NCBI GenBank assembly: GCA_015066635.1 | Contig: SVOA01000004.1 | Location: forward strand, 36,314 to 100,313 | DNA from: Oscillospiraceae bacterium | GTDB taxonomy: Bacteria > Bacillota > Clostridia > Oscillospirales > Acutalibacteraceae | Direction: 5' to 3' | DNA length: 64,000 nucleotides | Shown here: piece after piece, positions 53,230 to 62,048 of the stretch | Position numbering within the stretch: the first letter of the stretch is position 1 | Layout: each line of letters opens with the position of its first letter | Program-made: the position numbers and the translations under genes | The notes under the pieces: model-generated | What the model was told of the DNA's origin: nothing | Database searches by the model: none | The model's input: the letters and a program-made list of their open reading frames with translations, nothing else

Positions 53230-54329
53230 AAAAACCCATGAAAAAATCGGTCAAGGCACTACTTGTGGTTTTGTGTACGCTTGTATTTATCGGACTTTGC
53301 TTTCTATGCGTAGGTATTTACGCAAAGCACGAGATGAGCAAGCCCGTGTTTGAATTCCCGCAGGAAATTGATAATCAGTCCGTTTCCGCTCTTCCCGATG
53401 ATAAGGAAGCGGCTTACGGTTACATAGCGAGACTTTATAACGCCGCAATTACCGCCGACAATGCCGAGGTCAGCATACACACGGATGTCAGGGCAGACGG
53501 GGAAATCGGTCTGGACGGTTTTTCGGGTTCGGACGCCGACAAAGCCGTTTATAACAGAGTTTACAAACAGTCTGCCGACGTAATCGGCAGTTATTATCCG
53601 AAAGAGGAAAATGTTAAAGTATCCGAAGCGGCGGACATTCCGCAGCTCGGTTTTGAAAAAACCGAGCTGCTTGACTTTAACGCAGAGCAGGGTTATATCA
53701 ACGACAGGGGCGAAACCGAGGACGGACGTTACTATTTCATAACTTTTGAAATAGACCCGAAATCGGTTGACACCGAAAAAATGCTCGGCACAGAGGTATT
53801 TAAGAACTCTGCGGAAGAGCTTTCAACCGTTGCCGAAATAAAAACGGCGGAAATCGAAGCCGAAAAGTTTTTTGCCGAATTCAAAGTTGACAGATTTACC
53901 GATAATATTGTTTCGGCGCAATTTACACGCAGATTTAATGTGAAGTTAGGCTTGGCTTCAACGCAAACAGTCCGTGATATGCCGCTTAATCTTCAGCTTC
54001 CATACGAAACGGTACAGCACGTTGATTTCATGCACTACGGTCTGCTCTTTACCGAGCGTCAGATTGCCGTCAAGCCCAAGGATATGAAGGCCCTGCCTCT
54101 TGAGGTTTGGGTTAACGCCGAAACAGCCAAGGAAGATTATTCGCTGACATTTGATGTTTCGGATGACGGCGTTCTCAGTATAGACGGCGACGGCGTAATG
54201 ACCGTAACCAGCGGGGACGAGGAGCTTGTAACGGTAACTGCAACGCTTGAATACGGCGGAAAAACGTACACGGATAAGTTGAACGTTTACGTTACTCTCA
54301 GGGAGGTGAAAACGGATGAACCGGCTTGA
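53226..54329 (+). CDS. Exported/anchored protein with Ig-like C-terminal domain, unknown
   Basis: A 367-residue protein: an N-terminal signal-anchor helix (about 9-33), an acidic extracellular body of Asp/Glu-rich segments, and a C-terminal beta-rich segment (about 290-365) with the VSDDGVLSIDGDGVMTV then VTVTATL pattern of bacterial Ig-like (BIG2) domains. No catalytic motif seen. Starts within the preceding stop (ATGA), and overlaps the next gene by 14 bases. Perhaps a surface binding protein for the operon's sugar. Confidence 0.6.
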   Translation: MKKPMKKSVKALLVVLCTLVFIGLCFLCVGIYAKHEMSKPVFEFPQEIDNQSVSALPDDKEAAYGYIARLYNAAITADNAEVSIHTDVRADGEIGLDGFSGSDADKAVYNRVYKQSADVIGSYYPKEENVKVSEAADIPQLGFEKTELLDFNAEQGYINDRGETEDGRYYFITFEIDPKSVDTEKMLGTEVFKNSAEELSTVAEIKTAEIEAEKFFAEFKVDRFTDNIVSAQFTRRFNVKLGLASTQTVRDMPLNLQLPYETVQHVDFMHYGLLFTERQIAVKPKDMKALPLEVWVNAETAKEDYSLTFDVSDDGVLSIDGDGVMTVTSGDEELVTVTATLEYGGKTYTDKLNVYVTLREVKTDEPA

Positions 54330-55848
54330 TGAGAAAAAAGGTATGCCGAAAGCTTCACGCGCACTTGAGAGGAGAAACGTATACAGAAGTTTTAACTATG
54401 TCGGCACTAAGGAAACGGTTGCCTATCTTTTTAACGACTTCTCCAATACCTTTAATATTGACGCCTATAAGGACCGTTTTATCTGGGACGTTGTAAAAAT
54501 TGATTTCGGCGTTTCGGCTATTGCCAATATCTTTACCGGCGCGTGGGATGTTATCAACGACACTATCATTGCGACCATTGTAGATAACACGAGAACGAGG
54601 CTCGGTAAATTCCGTCCGTATCTGATTACCTTCCAGGTACCGCTTGTACTTCTCGGTATTATATACTGGTTCTTACCGCACTTTTTCCCGAATACGTCGG
54701 CAACCTTTATACCGAAGCTGATTTTTTACTTTGCTTTCAGCGTAATAAGCGAAACTGCAGGCACATTTACTTCTGTTGCAAAAAGCGGATATATGTCCAC
54801 CATTACGCCTAACCCCAATGAGCGAATACGGCTTATAACTCTTGCCGAACTTCTGACGGGCTATATGGGCGAAGATTTGCCGCAGATACTTATGGGCGTG
54901 TTCTATGACCTCATAAATACGGGGAAAATCAATGTTCCGCTTAAAAGTCTTTTTGCGGGAATGGGCTCGACGACCGCGGTGGTTTCGTGCGTGTTTACTC
55001 TCTGGTTCTTTATTGTTTCGAGAGAGCGCGTGCCTCAGAGCATTGAACGCCCGAGCGTTAAGGAAGGCCTGCGGGCGATATTTACCAACTATCCCGTTTT
55101 GCTGATGTGTCTGTCGGAATTTCTGACCGGCTTCAAAATCAAGAATGACGAGAGAAACTACTGGATAGACGTTCACGGCGGAAACTCGATGATAAATACG
55201 CTGACAACGCTTGTCGGTTTCATTTCGGGTCCCGTAGGCAGCGTAAGCTACGCCTTCGTTTCGCCGATAAGAAAGAGATTTTCATCAAGGGCTATCTGGG
55301 TTGGCTCGGATATATACGACGATATGTGCGTTCTCGGCTTTTTCCTGATAGGTCTGTATAAGAAGAATTATCTTAAACTGACGCCCATGCTCATAGCCTT
55401 CGGATTCCGTGAGCTGCTTGTCAAAATGATGTTCGGCGTCAACAAGGTTATCAATGTCGATTTGTGGAATGAGGCGATGGACTATTGCGAGTGGAAGCAC
55501 GGCTACCGTATGGAGGCGACAACGGGTGTTGCACGGGACCTTGTGCTGAAACTCCAAAAGGTCTTTATGGGCACGATACGGTTGCTGATTATGAAAAAAA
55601 TCGGCTATGTTCAGGGACTTAAAATCGGTACGCAGGACGAGAGAACAAAGTTCTGGCTGTTTGCACTTTCGACGGTCGTTCCCCTTGTTACAAGCGCTCT
55701 GGGAATTATCCCGAAAATGCTTTGGCCCATTGACAAGAAAATGCGCGAGCGTATGTACTACGAGCTTGCGGAATCAAGGGCAAAGAAGGTCAGCGATTAT
55801 AACGAACTCGCCGACAGCGAATCTCCGCCCGCAGGACAGGAAACATAA
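54316..55848 (+). CDS. MFS sugar transporter, GPH (glycoside-pentoside-hexuronide) type
   Basis: A 510-residue symporter with about twelve helices. The segment WDVINDTIIATIVDNTRTRLG is followed by KFRPYL, the loop 2-3 motif of the GPH:cation symporters (Asp-rich, then RxGKFRPY). Good ribosome site GGGAGGTGAA. Last gene of the operon; the terminator follows eight bases after its stop. It probably imports the glycoside that GH4 cleaves. Confidence 0.85.
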   Translation: MNRLDEKKGMPKASRALERRNVYRSFNYVGTKETVAYLFNDFSNTFNIDAYKDRFIWDVVKIDFGVSAIANIFTGAWDVINDTIIATIVDNTRTRLGKFRPYLITFQVPLVLLGIIYWFLPHFFPNTSATFIPKLIFYFAFSVISETAGTFTSVAKSGYMSTITPNPNERIRLITLAELLTGYMGEDLPQILMGVFYDLINTGKINVPLKSLFAGMGSTTAVVSCVFTLWFFIVSRERVPQSIERPSVKEGLRAIFTNYPVLLMCLSEFLTGFKIKNDERNYWIDVHGGNSMINTLTTLVGFISGPVGSVSYAFVSPIRKRFSSRAIWVGSDIYDDMCVLGFFLIGLYKKNYLKLTPMLIAFGFRELLVKMMFGVNKVINVDLWNEAMDYCEWKHGYRMEATTGVARDLVLKLQKVFMGTIRLLIMKKIGYVQGLKIGTQDERTKFWLFALSTVVPLVTSALGIIPKMLWPIDKKMRERMYYELAESRAKKVSDYNELADSESPPAGQET

Positions 55849-55855
55849 AAAATTT

Positions 55856-55888
55856 CAACCCCGAACTTTAAGTTTCGGGGTTGCTTTT
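55856..55888. terminator. Bidirectional terminator ending the GH4 operon
   Basis: A 10-bp stem CAACCCCGAA (55856-55865) with 55874-55883, followed by CTTTTTA, between convergent genes. Confidence 0.88.
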
Positions 55889-56709
55889 TATAGCTTGATA
55901 AGCTGTGTTTCCATTGTTTCGGTATCGAGTATTTTTGCTTTCGGAAACCTCGGATATTCATAGCAGTTCATTCCCGAGGCGGGACATTGGATTATTTTAA
56001 CACCGTCAATGAAACACTCAAAATCGTTTATGTGGTCGTGCCCGAATACCATCCCTTTAAGAAACGGCGCAAGAGTTTTCAGCTCGCCTGTGTTAATATC
56101 GGGCGGGCAGGGCTTTTCCCTGAGATTTCCCGTGAATTCAAAGCCCTGCTTAAATCGCCAGCGGTTCTTTTTTAACGGGAACGTTTTCTTACCGCATTTT
56201 TCAATTACATCAAAAATGTCGGGAACGATAATATGCTGAAATGCGATTGCTTTTTTTCCTTCAATCTGTTCTCTGACACGGAGAATTGTATCCTCCTTTA
56301 CCGTATCGTAAAAGCTTCCCTCTCCGTCATAATACGAACCGCTGTCGATAAACAGCAGGGTTTCGTTATTCATATTGAGAACATAATCTTTTCCTTTTGT
56401 AACAGAATTTTTATACCCGTTTATTACCTCGAGTATTTCGTCCTTAGTCATGGCGCACTCGTCGTCATGATTGCCGAAAACAAACGCAAACGGCTTATTT
56501 CCCGTTGTGTCAAGGACTTCTTTAAGGTCGGAAACATAACGGCTTTTGTTATCACGGTAGTCGGGTCCGTGAATTAAATCGCCGAGAAATACCGACAAAT
56601 CAAAATCAAGATTTCCAAAAGCGTTTCTCAACCCTCTGAGCGTCCGTTTGCGGCGGAAGGCATTAACCTTGAAACGCTGATGGACATCGGCAATAATCAG
56701 AATCTTCAT
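55888..56709 (-). CDS. Metallophosphoesterase
   Basis: A 273-residue calcineurin-like phosphoesterase: IADVHQRF, FLGDLIHGPD, FGNHDDE, QHIIVP and FGHDHIND carry the metal ligands. The ATG at 56709 with GGGTGG before it is preferred. Substrate not known; soluble, cytosolic, expressed alone. Confidence 0.88.
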   Translation of the reverse strand: MKILIIADVHQRFKVNAFRRKRTLRGLRNAFGNLDFDLSVFLGDLIHGPDYRDNKSRYVSDLKEVLDTTGNKPFAFVFGNHDDECAMTKDEILEVINGYKNSVTKGKDYVLNMNNETLLFIDSGSYYDGEGSFYDTVKEDTILRVREQIEGKKAIAFQHIIVPDIFDVIEKCGKKTFPLKKNRWRFKQGFEFTGNLREKPCPPDINTGELKTLAPFLKGMVFGHDHINDFECFIDGVKIIQCPASGMNCYEYPRFPKAKILDTETMETQLIKL

Positions 56710-56882
56710 ATAACCACCCGTCATTTTCTTTGTATTCATTATATAACGGAATAACGGCATTTTGCAATTCATTTTTCTGTTGTTATTAAGTCGGAAGAGC
56801 AGTATAATATTATAAACAGGAGAAAAGCAGGCGAAAAAGTAAATCTGACTTTACGGCAGAATTATTGCAAAGGAGGATGGCT

Positions 56883-57707
56883 TTGTTTAAGAGATATAAA
56901 CTGAAAATACCCGTTTCGGATATAGGCAAAAACTATGACAAAACTGTCATTACGGTTGTCAGCGCAAATGTGCGTTGCTGCGGAAAACATGACAGGGACA
57001 AAAGAAATTGGTACTACCGCGGTCCTCTGACGGCTCAGACTCTTATTGACTCGCGGGCTGATATAATCGGGCTTCAGGAGGTTAAGAAGGACGCATATAA
57101 GCTTCTCTGCAAGGCGCTGTGCGGTTACGGCAATTTTATTGATTTCCGCGACAGGTCCGGGGACCCCGAAGGCTGTCCGATATTCTATAATCTTTCAAAG
57201 TTTGATATTCAAAAAAAGGGAACCTTCTGGCTTTCGGAAACTCCCGACAGAATTTCAAAAAGCTGGGACTCAGCATGCTTTAGAATTTGCTCCTATGCAG
57301 TTTTAATCAAAAAGGACGACGGTAAGAAACTCGCTGTTTTCAACACACATCTTGACCATGTCAGCGAGCAGGCGCGCATTAACGGAATTAAGCTTATTCT
57401 CAAAAAACTCAATGAATTCGGCGGTATGCCGTGCGTGGTAATGGGCGATTTCAACGACACGGAAAACAGCCGTACTTATAAATCGGCATCAGAGCTTTTT
57501 GACGACGCAAAATACAGAACGGCTGATACGGATAACGGCGCGACCTATCATGAGTGGGGAACAAAAACCGATTGCGAAAACATAGACTATTTTTTCGTTT
57601 CAAAGCAAGGAATTGACGTATTGCAATACAAAGTCATAAGAACAACCTATGACGGGGTTTACCCAAGCGACCATTTCCCGATAATGCTTAAAATGGATAT
57701 TACCTGA
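56883..57707 (+). CDS. Endonuclease/exonuclease/phosphatase (EEP) family protein
   Basis: A 274-residue EEP-fold protein. The metal site is visible as GLQEV (Glu), GDFND (Asp) and PSDHFP (catalytic His), with FNTHLDH as the second His. The TTG at 56883 fits the ribosome site AGGAGG (56871-56876) better than the ATG at 56877, which is too close. Family members cut DNA/RNA, phospholipids or sphingolipids; the role here is open. No signal peptide. Confidence 0.83.
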   Translation: MFKRYKLKIPVSDIGKNYDKTVITVVSANVRCCGKHDRDKRNWYYRGPLTAQTLIDSRADIIGLQEVKKDAYKLLCKALCGYGNFIDFRDRSGDPEGCPIFYNLSKFDIQKKGTFWLSETPDRISKSWDSACFRICSYAVLIKKDDGKKLAVFNTHLDHVSEQARINGIKLILKKLNEFGGMPCVVMGDFNDTENSRTYKSASELFDDAKYRTADTDNGATYHEWGTKTDCENIDYFFVSKQGIDVLQYKVIRTTYDGVYPSDHFPIMLKMDIT

Positions 57708-57733
57708 GCGGGAACGGTATCAACGGGATATGT

Positions 57734-57797
57734 AAAAAGCACTTGCAGTCAGGGCTCGCACTTTTTTTTCGGCGTCGTCCTTTGCAGGTGCTTTTTT
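57734..57797. other. Long-loop inverted repeat (possible terminator with insertion)
   Basis: AAAAAGCACTTGCA (57734-57747) pairs with TGCAGGTGCTTTTTT (57783-57797) with one G-T, enclosing a 35-base loop that holds a second T-run. It sits between the EEP gene and the dehydratase cluster and probably terminates the EEP transcript. Confidence 0.5.
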
Positions 57798-57820
57798 GCA
57801 ATTCTTTGTAATTCCGAGTG

Positions 57821-57849
57821 TTGATTTAAGCGCCGAAAAGTGTTAATAT
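57821..57849 (+). promoter_or_regulatory. Promoter of the 2-HAD/CooTC cluster
   Basis: TTGATT at 57821-57826 and TAATAT at 57844-57849 with a 17-base spacer; about 30 bases before the first gene. Confidence 0.6.
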
Positions 57850-57880
57850 TAAAAAGATAAATACAATGAGGAGAAATAAT

Positions 57881-58120
57881 ATGTGCGGGTATGAACACGA
57901 ACACCGTAATATTGCATCTACAGCCGGACGCGAGGAGGTAACTGCACTGCTTGAGTTTACGGTAAAGCATAACATTTCGCATACGGGCGAATTATCGGAA
58001 TTAGCCGAAAAAATCAAAGAATTCGGCAACACGAAAGCCGCAGAGAAAATTCTGTCGGCGCTTGAGGAATACAATAAGGGCAACGAGCTTCTCGGGGAAG
58101 CACTCGAAGCCGTTAAATAA
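57881..58120 (+). CDS. Small Cys/His N-terminal protein of the 2-HAD cluster, unknown
   Basis: A 79-residue protein, first gene of the cluster. It starts MCGYEHEHRN, so Cys2, His6 and His8 sit at the extreme N-terminus, a pattern like the Cys2-led nickel site of CooT; the rest is helical and acidic. The ATG at 57881 is chosen because GAGGAGA precedes it. A metal-binding or metallochaperone role is an inference. Twelve bases before the dehydratase-like subunit. Confidence 0.65.
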   Translation: MCGYEHEHRNIASTAGREEVTALLEFTVKHNISHTGELSELAEKIKEFGNTKAAEKILSALEEYNKGNELLGEALEAVK

Positions 58121-58132
58121 AGGGGAGTATAA

Positions 58133-59332
58133 ATGAAAGATTTAAAGTATTTGTATGAATTTGAAAATCTGTTGCAGGAAGCCAACAATGAGCTTGTTCA
58201 GCAGGCAAAAAAGGATGGTAAGCTTTGTCTTGCCTATACCTGCTACCATATTCCCGAGGTTTTGCTTAACCTGCCCGGATGCTTCTCTACAAGGCTTCGT
58301 GCTCCGAGAACGGGCTCGCTTGATATTTCAACATATTATCTGAGCTCGTTTTTGTGCGGCTTTTCAAAGGCCCTTGTCGAGAGGGGAATTGAGGGCGGCT
58401 ATCAGCACCTTGACGCTCTTTTCGGCTCGGAAACCTGTTCGCAGATGAACAGAGCTTACGAACATTTTGAGATTTTGCATCTTGTGGATAACGAAAAATT
58501 CTTTGTAACTATTTCGGATATTCCTTTCAAGATTGAGCCGCATACCGTTAAGCACTATAAACGCCAGATGCAGGAAAAGGTTCTCGATAAGCTTCATGAG
58601 GTTTACGGTGTCGATATTTCGGACGAAGCTCTCCGTAAAGCTGTTGAGGAGCACAACGAAATTTGCAAGCTTATAACCGAAATCGGCGAATACAGAAAAG
58701 AAGAAAACCCGAGAATCACGGGTTATGAATATCATGTTCTGAATCTTATTACATACTGCTGTCCCAAGTATCTCATAATTGATAAACTCAGAGAAACGGC
58801 AGAGGAATTAAAGACCAGAGAGCCCGACAAAAAGAAAAATTACAGAGCAAAAATTGTTGTCGTGGGCTCGGAAATGGATGATCCGGATTTTACAAAGCTT
58901 ATTGAAGATTCAGGTGCGCTTGTTGTTGCTGACCGTTTCTGCTTCGGCGCACTGCCCGGCAGAGAGGAAATACATCTTACGGATGACGGCGACGTGCTTG
59001 AGCAAATTATTCTCCACTATATGAGAACCTGCCAGTGCCCGAGATATATGTCTCAGGAAAAAGTTGAGGGCAGACGGGAATACGTCAAAAAGCTCGTTGA
59101 GGAATACCATGCAGACGGCGTGCTGTATGAACAGCTCAAATTCTGCGAATATTGGGGATATGAGAGGGCACTTGCCTCACACGTTGTTACCAATGACTTC
59201 GGTATTCCCTCGGTCTGTGTTGACCGTCAGTACACCGCAAGCGCATCGGGACAGTTAAGAACAAGGGTTCAGGCTTTTGTCGAAAGCCTTGAAATAAAGA
59301 ATATTCAGAAGGGGAAGGGGGATGTAAAATGA
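58133..59332 (+). CDS. 2-hydroxyacyl-CoA dehydratase-like subunit (HgdB/HadB family)
   Basis: A 399-residue protein of the 2-hydroxyacyl-CoA dehydratase D family. The family entry motif is visible as AYTCYHIPEVLLNLPGCF, and Cys37, Cys102 (ETCSQM) and Cys338 (LKFCEYWGYE) sit where cluster ligands are usually found; thirteen Cys in all. Real dehydratases remove water from 2-hydroxyacyl-CoA after one-electron activation; double-cubane cluster proteins share the fold and reduce small molecules. Overlaps the partner gene by four bases. Confidence 0.85.
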   Translation: MKDLKYLYEFENLLQEANNELVQQAKKDGKLCLAYTCYHIPEVLLNLPGCFSTRLRAPRTGSLDISTYYLSSFLCGFSKALVERGIEGGYQHLDALFGSETCSQMNRAYEHFEILHLVDNEKFFVTISDIPFKIEPHTVKHYKRQMQEKVLDKLHEVYGVDISDEALRKAVEEHNEICKLITEIGEYRKEENPRITGYEYHVLNLITYCCPKYLIIDKLRETAEELKTREPDKKKNYRAKIVVVGSEMDDPDFTKLIEDSGALVVADRFCFGALPGREEIHLTDDGDVLEQIILHYMRTCQCPRYMSQEKVEGRREYVKKLVEEYHADGVLYEQLKFCEYWGYERALASHVVTNDFGIPSVCVDRQYTASASGQLRTRVQAFVESLEIKNIQKGKGDVK

Positions 59333-60879
59333 GCGTATGGCGTAATCAGCCGAGCAATCTCGGTAAGCTTCATCAGGATAAAACGGGACTTCTCAAACAC
59401 AGAGAATGGCGCGGTATATCCGACACGATGTATGATTATTACCGTTGGCTTGTTACATGGAAGGATATAATTAAAATGGCTCTGAAAGCGCCTGTTTCAA
59501 CGGTAAAAGGGCTTTATCACTACCGCTGGATGGCGAGTTATCTTTCCGCACCTGCCTGGGTTGACAGACACACCGAGGGTCTGAGAGGCGCTCAGCTTCG
59601 TATGACGCATCTCCACTTCAATATGCTTGTCAAGCCGACAACGGACCTTATCAACTTCCTGCTTGCAAACGACAGACATTTTCACAAGCACCCGAAATGG
59701 GCTGACAGGACTGTCAATGTCGATGAGATTTTTTCTTCGGAATTTATTGCGGGCTTTCCGAATCTCAGGGATAATCATGTTACTACAATTCCGATTTTCC
59801 TGACCTCAATGGTTGACCAGAATATCAGCGCTCCCTATATCGACCTGACTGAAAGCTACGGCGTTCCTGCGGATGTATGTCCGCTTCCGTCAGCTGAGGC
59901 AGGCGTTGCGATAAACGACGATTATCCGCTTGTGGGAATTTGTTCATTGACCTGCAATATGCCCTGCGACGGCTCGGTTATGAATTCCTCTTATCTTGAC
60001 AGAAGATTTAATATTCCGACGCAGACAATAAATGTTCCGCTTCGCTACAACGGAGAGGACGTTCAGGAATACGCCGTTGATGAGATTAAGTCGGCAATTA
60101 AATTTGTCGAGGAACAGACGGGCGAGAAATGGGACTGGGACGCTTTCTTTACCGCTATGAAGCAGTATAACAGGCAGACCGAGTATGAGATTCAGAAGTG
60201 GGAGGTCAACAAGACCGATTATCCGCAGATGACGGGCGCGACATTCTGGCTCTACAGATTGTTCTATTTCCACATTTCGGGAGGTATGGACAAACGCTTC
60301 CTGAAGGTTGACAAAAAAGTCAACAGACTTATGCTCAAGGCGTATGAGAAGAAAACTCCCTGCTCAAAGGAAATGCGCCACCGCGCTATCGTATGGAGCT
60401 GTCCCGCGAACTACTACACAAGTCTTGCAAACTGGCTTGAAAACTGCTGGGGCATCAACGTTATAATGGATATGGAAACAATGATTTCCTACTACATGTA
60501 CGACACCGAGGATAAGGAAAAAGCACTCGGCACGCTTGCAAAAACGCTTCAGCGTACAACAATGCGTAAGCACACCAAGGGCGGTTATGCAAATGTCGTT
60601 GACGAGCTGTGGAGAATCTGCGAGGAATTCAATGCGGATACGGTAATTATGTACGACCAGATTTCCTGCAAGGGTATGGACGGACTTAACGGCGTTTTTG
60701 ACGACCAGGCGAGAGAACGCAATATCAACTTTATCTGGGTTGCGCAGGACCTTATGGACCCGCGTACGATTTCAAGACGGGATATGCGCGAGCAGATTAA
60801 CAAATATATGACCACGGTGCTTCAGGAAGAACCCGTTGACCCGACTCTTGTGGATTTTGACGATACGCTTTCATGGTAA
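59329..60879 (+). CDS. 2-hydroxyacyl-CoA dehydratase-like large subunit
   Basis: A 516-residue partner, longer than the usual 370-430 residues because of an N-terminal extension of about 150 residues rich in Trp/Tyr/His. The dehydratase core follows, with YGVPADVCPLP (Cys184), a LTCNMPCDG segment (Cys209, Cys213), and QISCKGMDG (Cys447) as likely cluster ligands. Coupled to the other subunit by overlap; the activase gene follows after 16 bases. Confidence 0.83.
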   Translation: MSVWRNQPSNLGKLHQDKTGLLKHREWRGISDTMYDYYRWLVTWKDIIKMALKAPVSTVKGLYHYRWMASYLSAPAWVDRHTEGLRGAQLRMTHLHFNMLVKPTTDLINFLLANDRHFHKHPKWADRTVNVDEIFSSEFIAGFPNLRDNHVTTIPIFLTSMVDQNISAPYIDLTESYGVPADVCPLPSAEAGVAINDDYPLVGICSLTCNMPCDGSVMNSSYLDRRFNIPTQTINVPLRYNGEDVQEYAVDEIKSAIKFVEEQTGEKWDWDAFFTAMKQYNRQTEYEIQKWEVNKTDYPQMTGATFWLYRLFYFHISGGMDKRFLKVDKKVNRLMLKAYEKKTPCSKEMRHRAIVWSCPANYYTSLANWLENCWGINVIMDMETMISYYMYDTEDKEKALGTLAKTLQRTTMRKHTKGGYANVVDELWRICEEFNADTVIMYDQISCKGMDGLNGVFDDQARERNINFIWVAQDLMDPRTISRRDMREQINKYMTTVLQEEPVDPTLVDFDDTLSW

Positions 60880-60895
60880 AAAGGAGATAATAATT

Positions 60896-61690
60896 ATGAA
60901 ATATTTCGGCGGATGCGACGTAGGCTCGACCTACACAAAATGCGTAATACTTGATGAAAACGGCAATATGGTTGCCGATGTTACAAACAGAAGTAAAATC
61001 AACCCCGTACAGTCGGCTGAAATCGCGCTCAACGATGCCATAGCTCAGGTTGATTCGCTTAACAGCGCACAGGAGCTTGCCTATCTTGTCGGCACGGGAT
61101 ACGGCAGAAACAAGGTACCTTTTGCTGACGAGAACATTTCGGAGATTTCCTGCCACGCTATGGGAGTTCATGTAACAAATCCCGATGTCAAGGCGATTAT
61201 AGATATAGGCGGTCAGGACGTCAAGGGCATAGCAATCGACAGCGACGGCACAGTTAAAAACTTCGCTATGAACGACAAATGCGCAGCAGGTACGGGCAGA
61301 TTTTACGAGGCAATGGCAAATGCCTTTGAAATGTCTTTGCCGGAGTTTTCAAAGCTTTCTCTTAACGCAAAGAATACAATTCCGATTACCGCTCAGTGTA
61401 CGGTTTTCGCAGAGAGCGAGGTTATCTCGCTTGTCGGCGAGGGTAAGCCCATGGATGAAATTGCCGCAGGCATACAGCTTGCAGTTGCAAAGCGCTGCTT
61501 CGTTATGGCAAAAAAGGCAGGCGCAACGGATTCCATCACGTTGACGGGCGGATGCGCTAAAAACGACGGACTTAAACAGGCTATCGAAAAGGTGCTTAAA
61601 ATCAAGGTCGTCGAGCTTAAAACCGACCCGCAGTTAATGGGCGCTCTCGGGGCTGCGGAATATGCAAGACAGAAAGGAATGGCAAAATAA
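60896..61690 (+). CDS. Acyl-CoA dehydratase activase (BadF/HgdC ATPase)
   Basis: A 264-residue ASKHA-fold ATPase, the archerase that injects a low-potential electron into 2-HAD-type enzymes with ATP hydrolysis. Visible are GCDVGSTYTK (P-loop-like), the bridging-cluster cysteines of NDKCAAGTGRF and TAQCTVFAESEV, VDIGGQDVK-type acids, and GGCAKN near the C-terminus. The ATG at 60896 is chosen with AAGGAG before it. Its stop overlaps the next start by one base. Confidence 0.93.
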   Translation: MKYFGGCDVGSTYTKCVILDENGNMVADVTNRSKINPVQSAEIALNDAIAQVDSLNSAQELAYLVGTGYGRNKVPFADENISEISCHAMGVHVTNPDVKAIIDIGGQDVKGIAIDSDGTVKNFAMNDKCAAGTGRFYEAMANAFEMSLPEFSKLSLNAKNTIPITAQCTVFAESEVISLVGEGKPMDEIAAGIQLAVAKRCFVMAKKAGATDSITLTGGCAKNDGLKQAIEKVLKIKVVELKTDPQLMGALGAAEYARQKGMAK

Positions 61691-61854
61691 TGGGCTTTCT
61701 TCATATACTTTTAATTATTCTCGCTGTTATAGCCGTACTTTTTATTGTTACGTTTGTTATCTATTGGTTTAACCTTGATATGAAGCTCGTCAGAAAGATT
61801 TACGACAAGCTTCAGCCCCATTATGACAATCTTGAAAAGGACAGGAAACTGTAA
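61690..61854 (+). CDS. 54-residue single-pass membrane protein, unknown
   Basis: A very small gene: ATG at 61690 within the activase stop (TAATG) and stop at 61854 overlapping the CooT start (TAATG). One hydrophobic helix (about 3-27, MGFLHILLIILAVIAV onward) precedes a basic/aromatic tail LVRKIYDKLQPHYDNLEK. Its double overlap shows it is translated as part of the operon. It might tether the complex to the membrane; that is inference. Confidence 0.7.
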   Translation: MGFLHILLIILAVIAVLFIVTFVIYWFNLDMKLVRKIYDKLQPHYDNLEKDRKL

Positions 61855-62042
61855 TGTGCTTATCAACCGCATATAAAAACGAAATATCGGAACAGACCGC
61901 GATAATGAATAACGTAATGACCGTCGAATGTTCGGATGATCAGGTTACGCTTATAGACCTGATAGGAAGGCGTATGACCGTTGACGGAAAGCTGCTCAAG
62001 GCGAGCCTGACGGACGGGTATGTTATACTGAAAACGGAGTAA
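61854..62042 (+). CDS. CooT-like nickel-binding protein
   Basis: A 62-residue protein starting MCLSTAYKNE, with Cys2 and Ala/Ser following as in the CooT family of nickel-binding CO-dehydrogenase accessory proteins; the rest is the expected small beta-barrel with VTLIDLIGRR and LKASLTDGYVIL. In CooT the N-terminal Cys of each monomer binds Ni(II) at the dimer interface. Overlaps the TM microprotein stop and is followed after six bases by the CooC-like ATPase. Confidence 0.85.
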   Translation: MCLSTAYKNEISEQTAIMNNVMTVECSDDQVTLIDLIGRRMTVDGKLLKASLTDGYVILKTE

Positions 62043-62048
62043 CGGACT

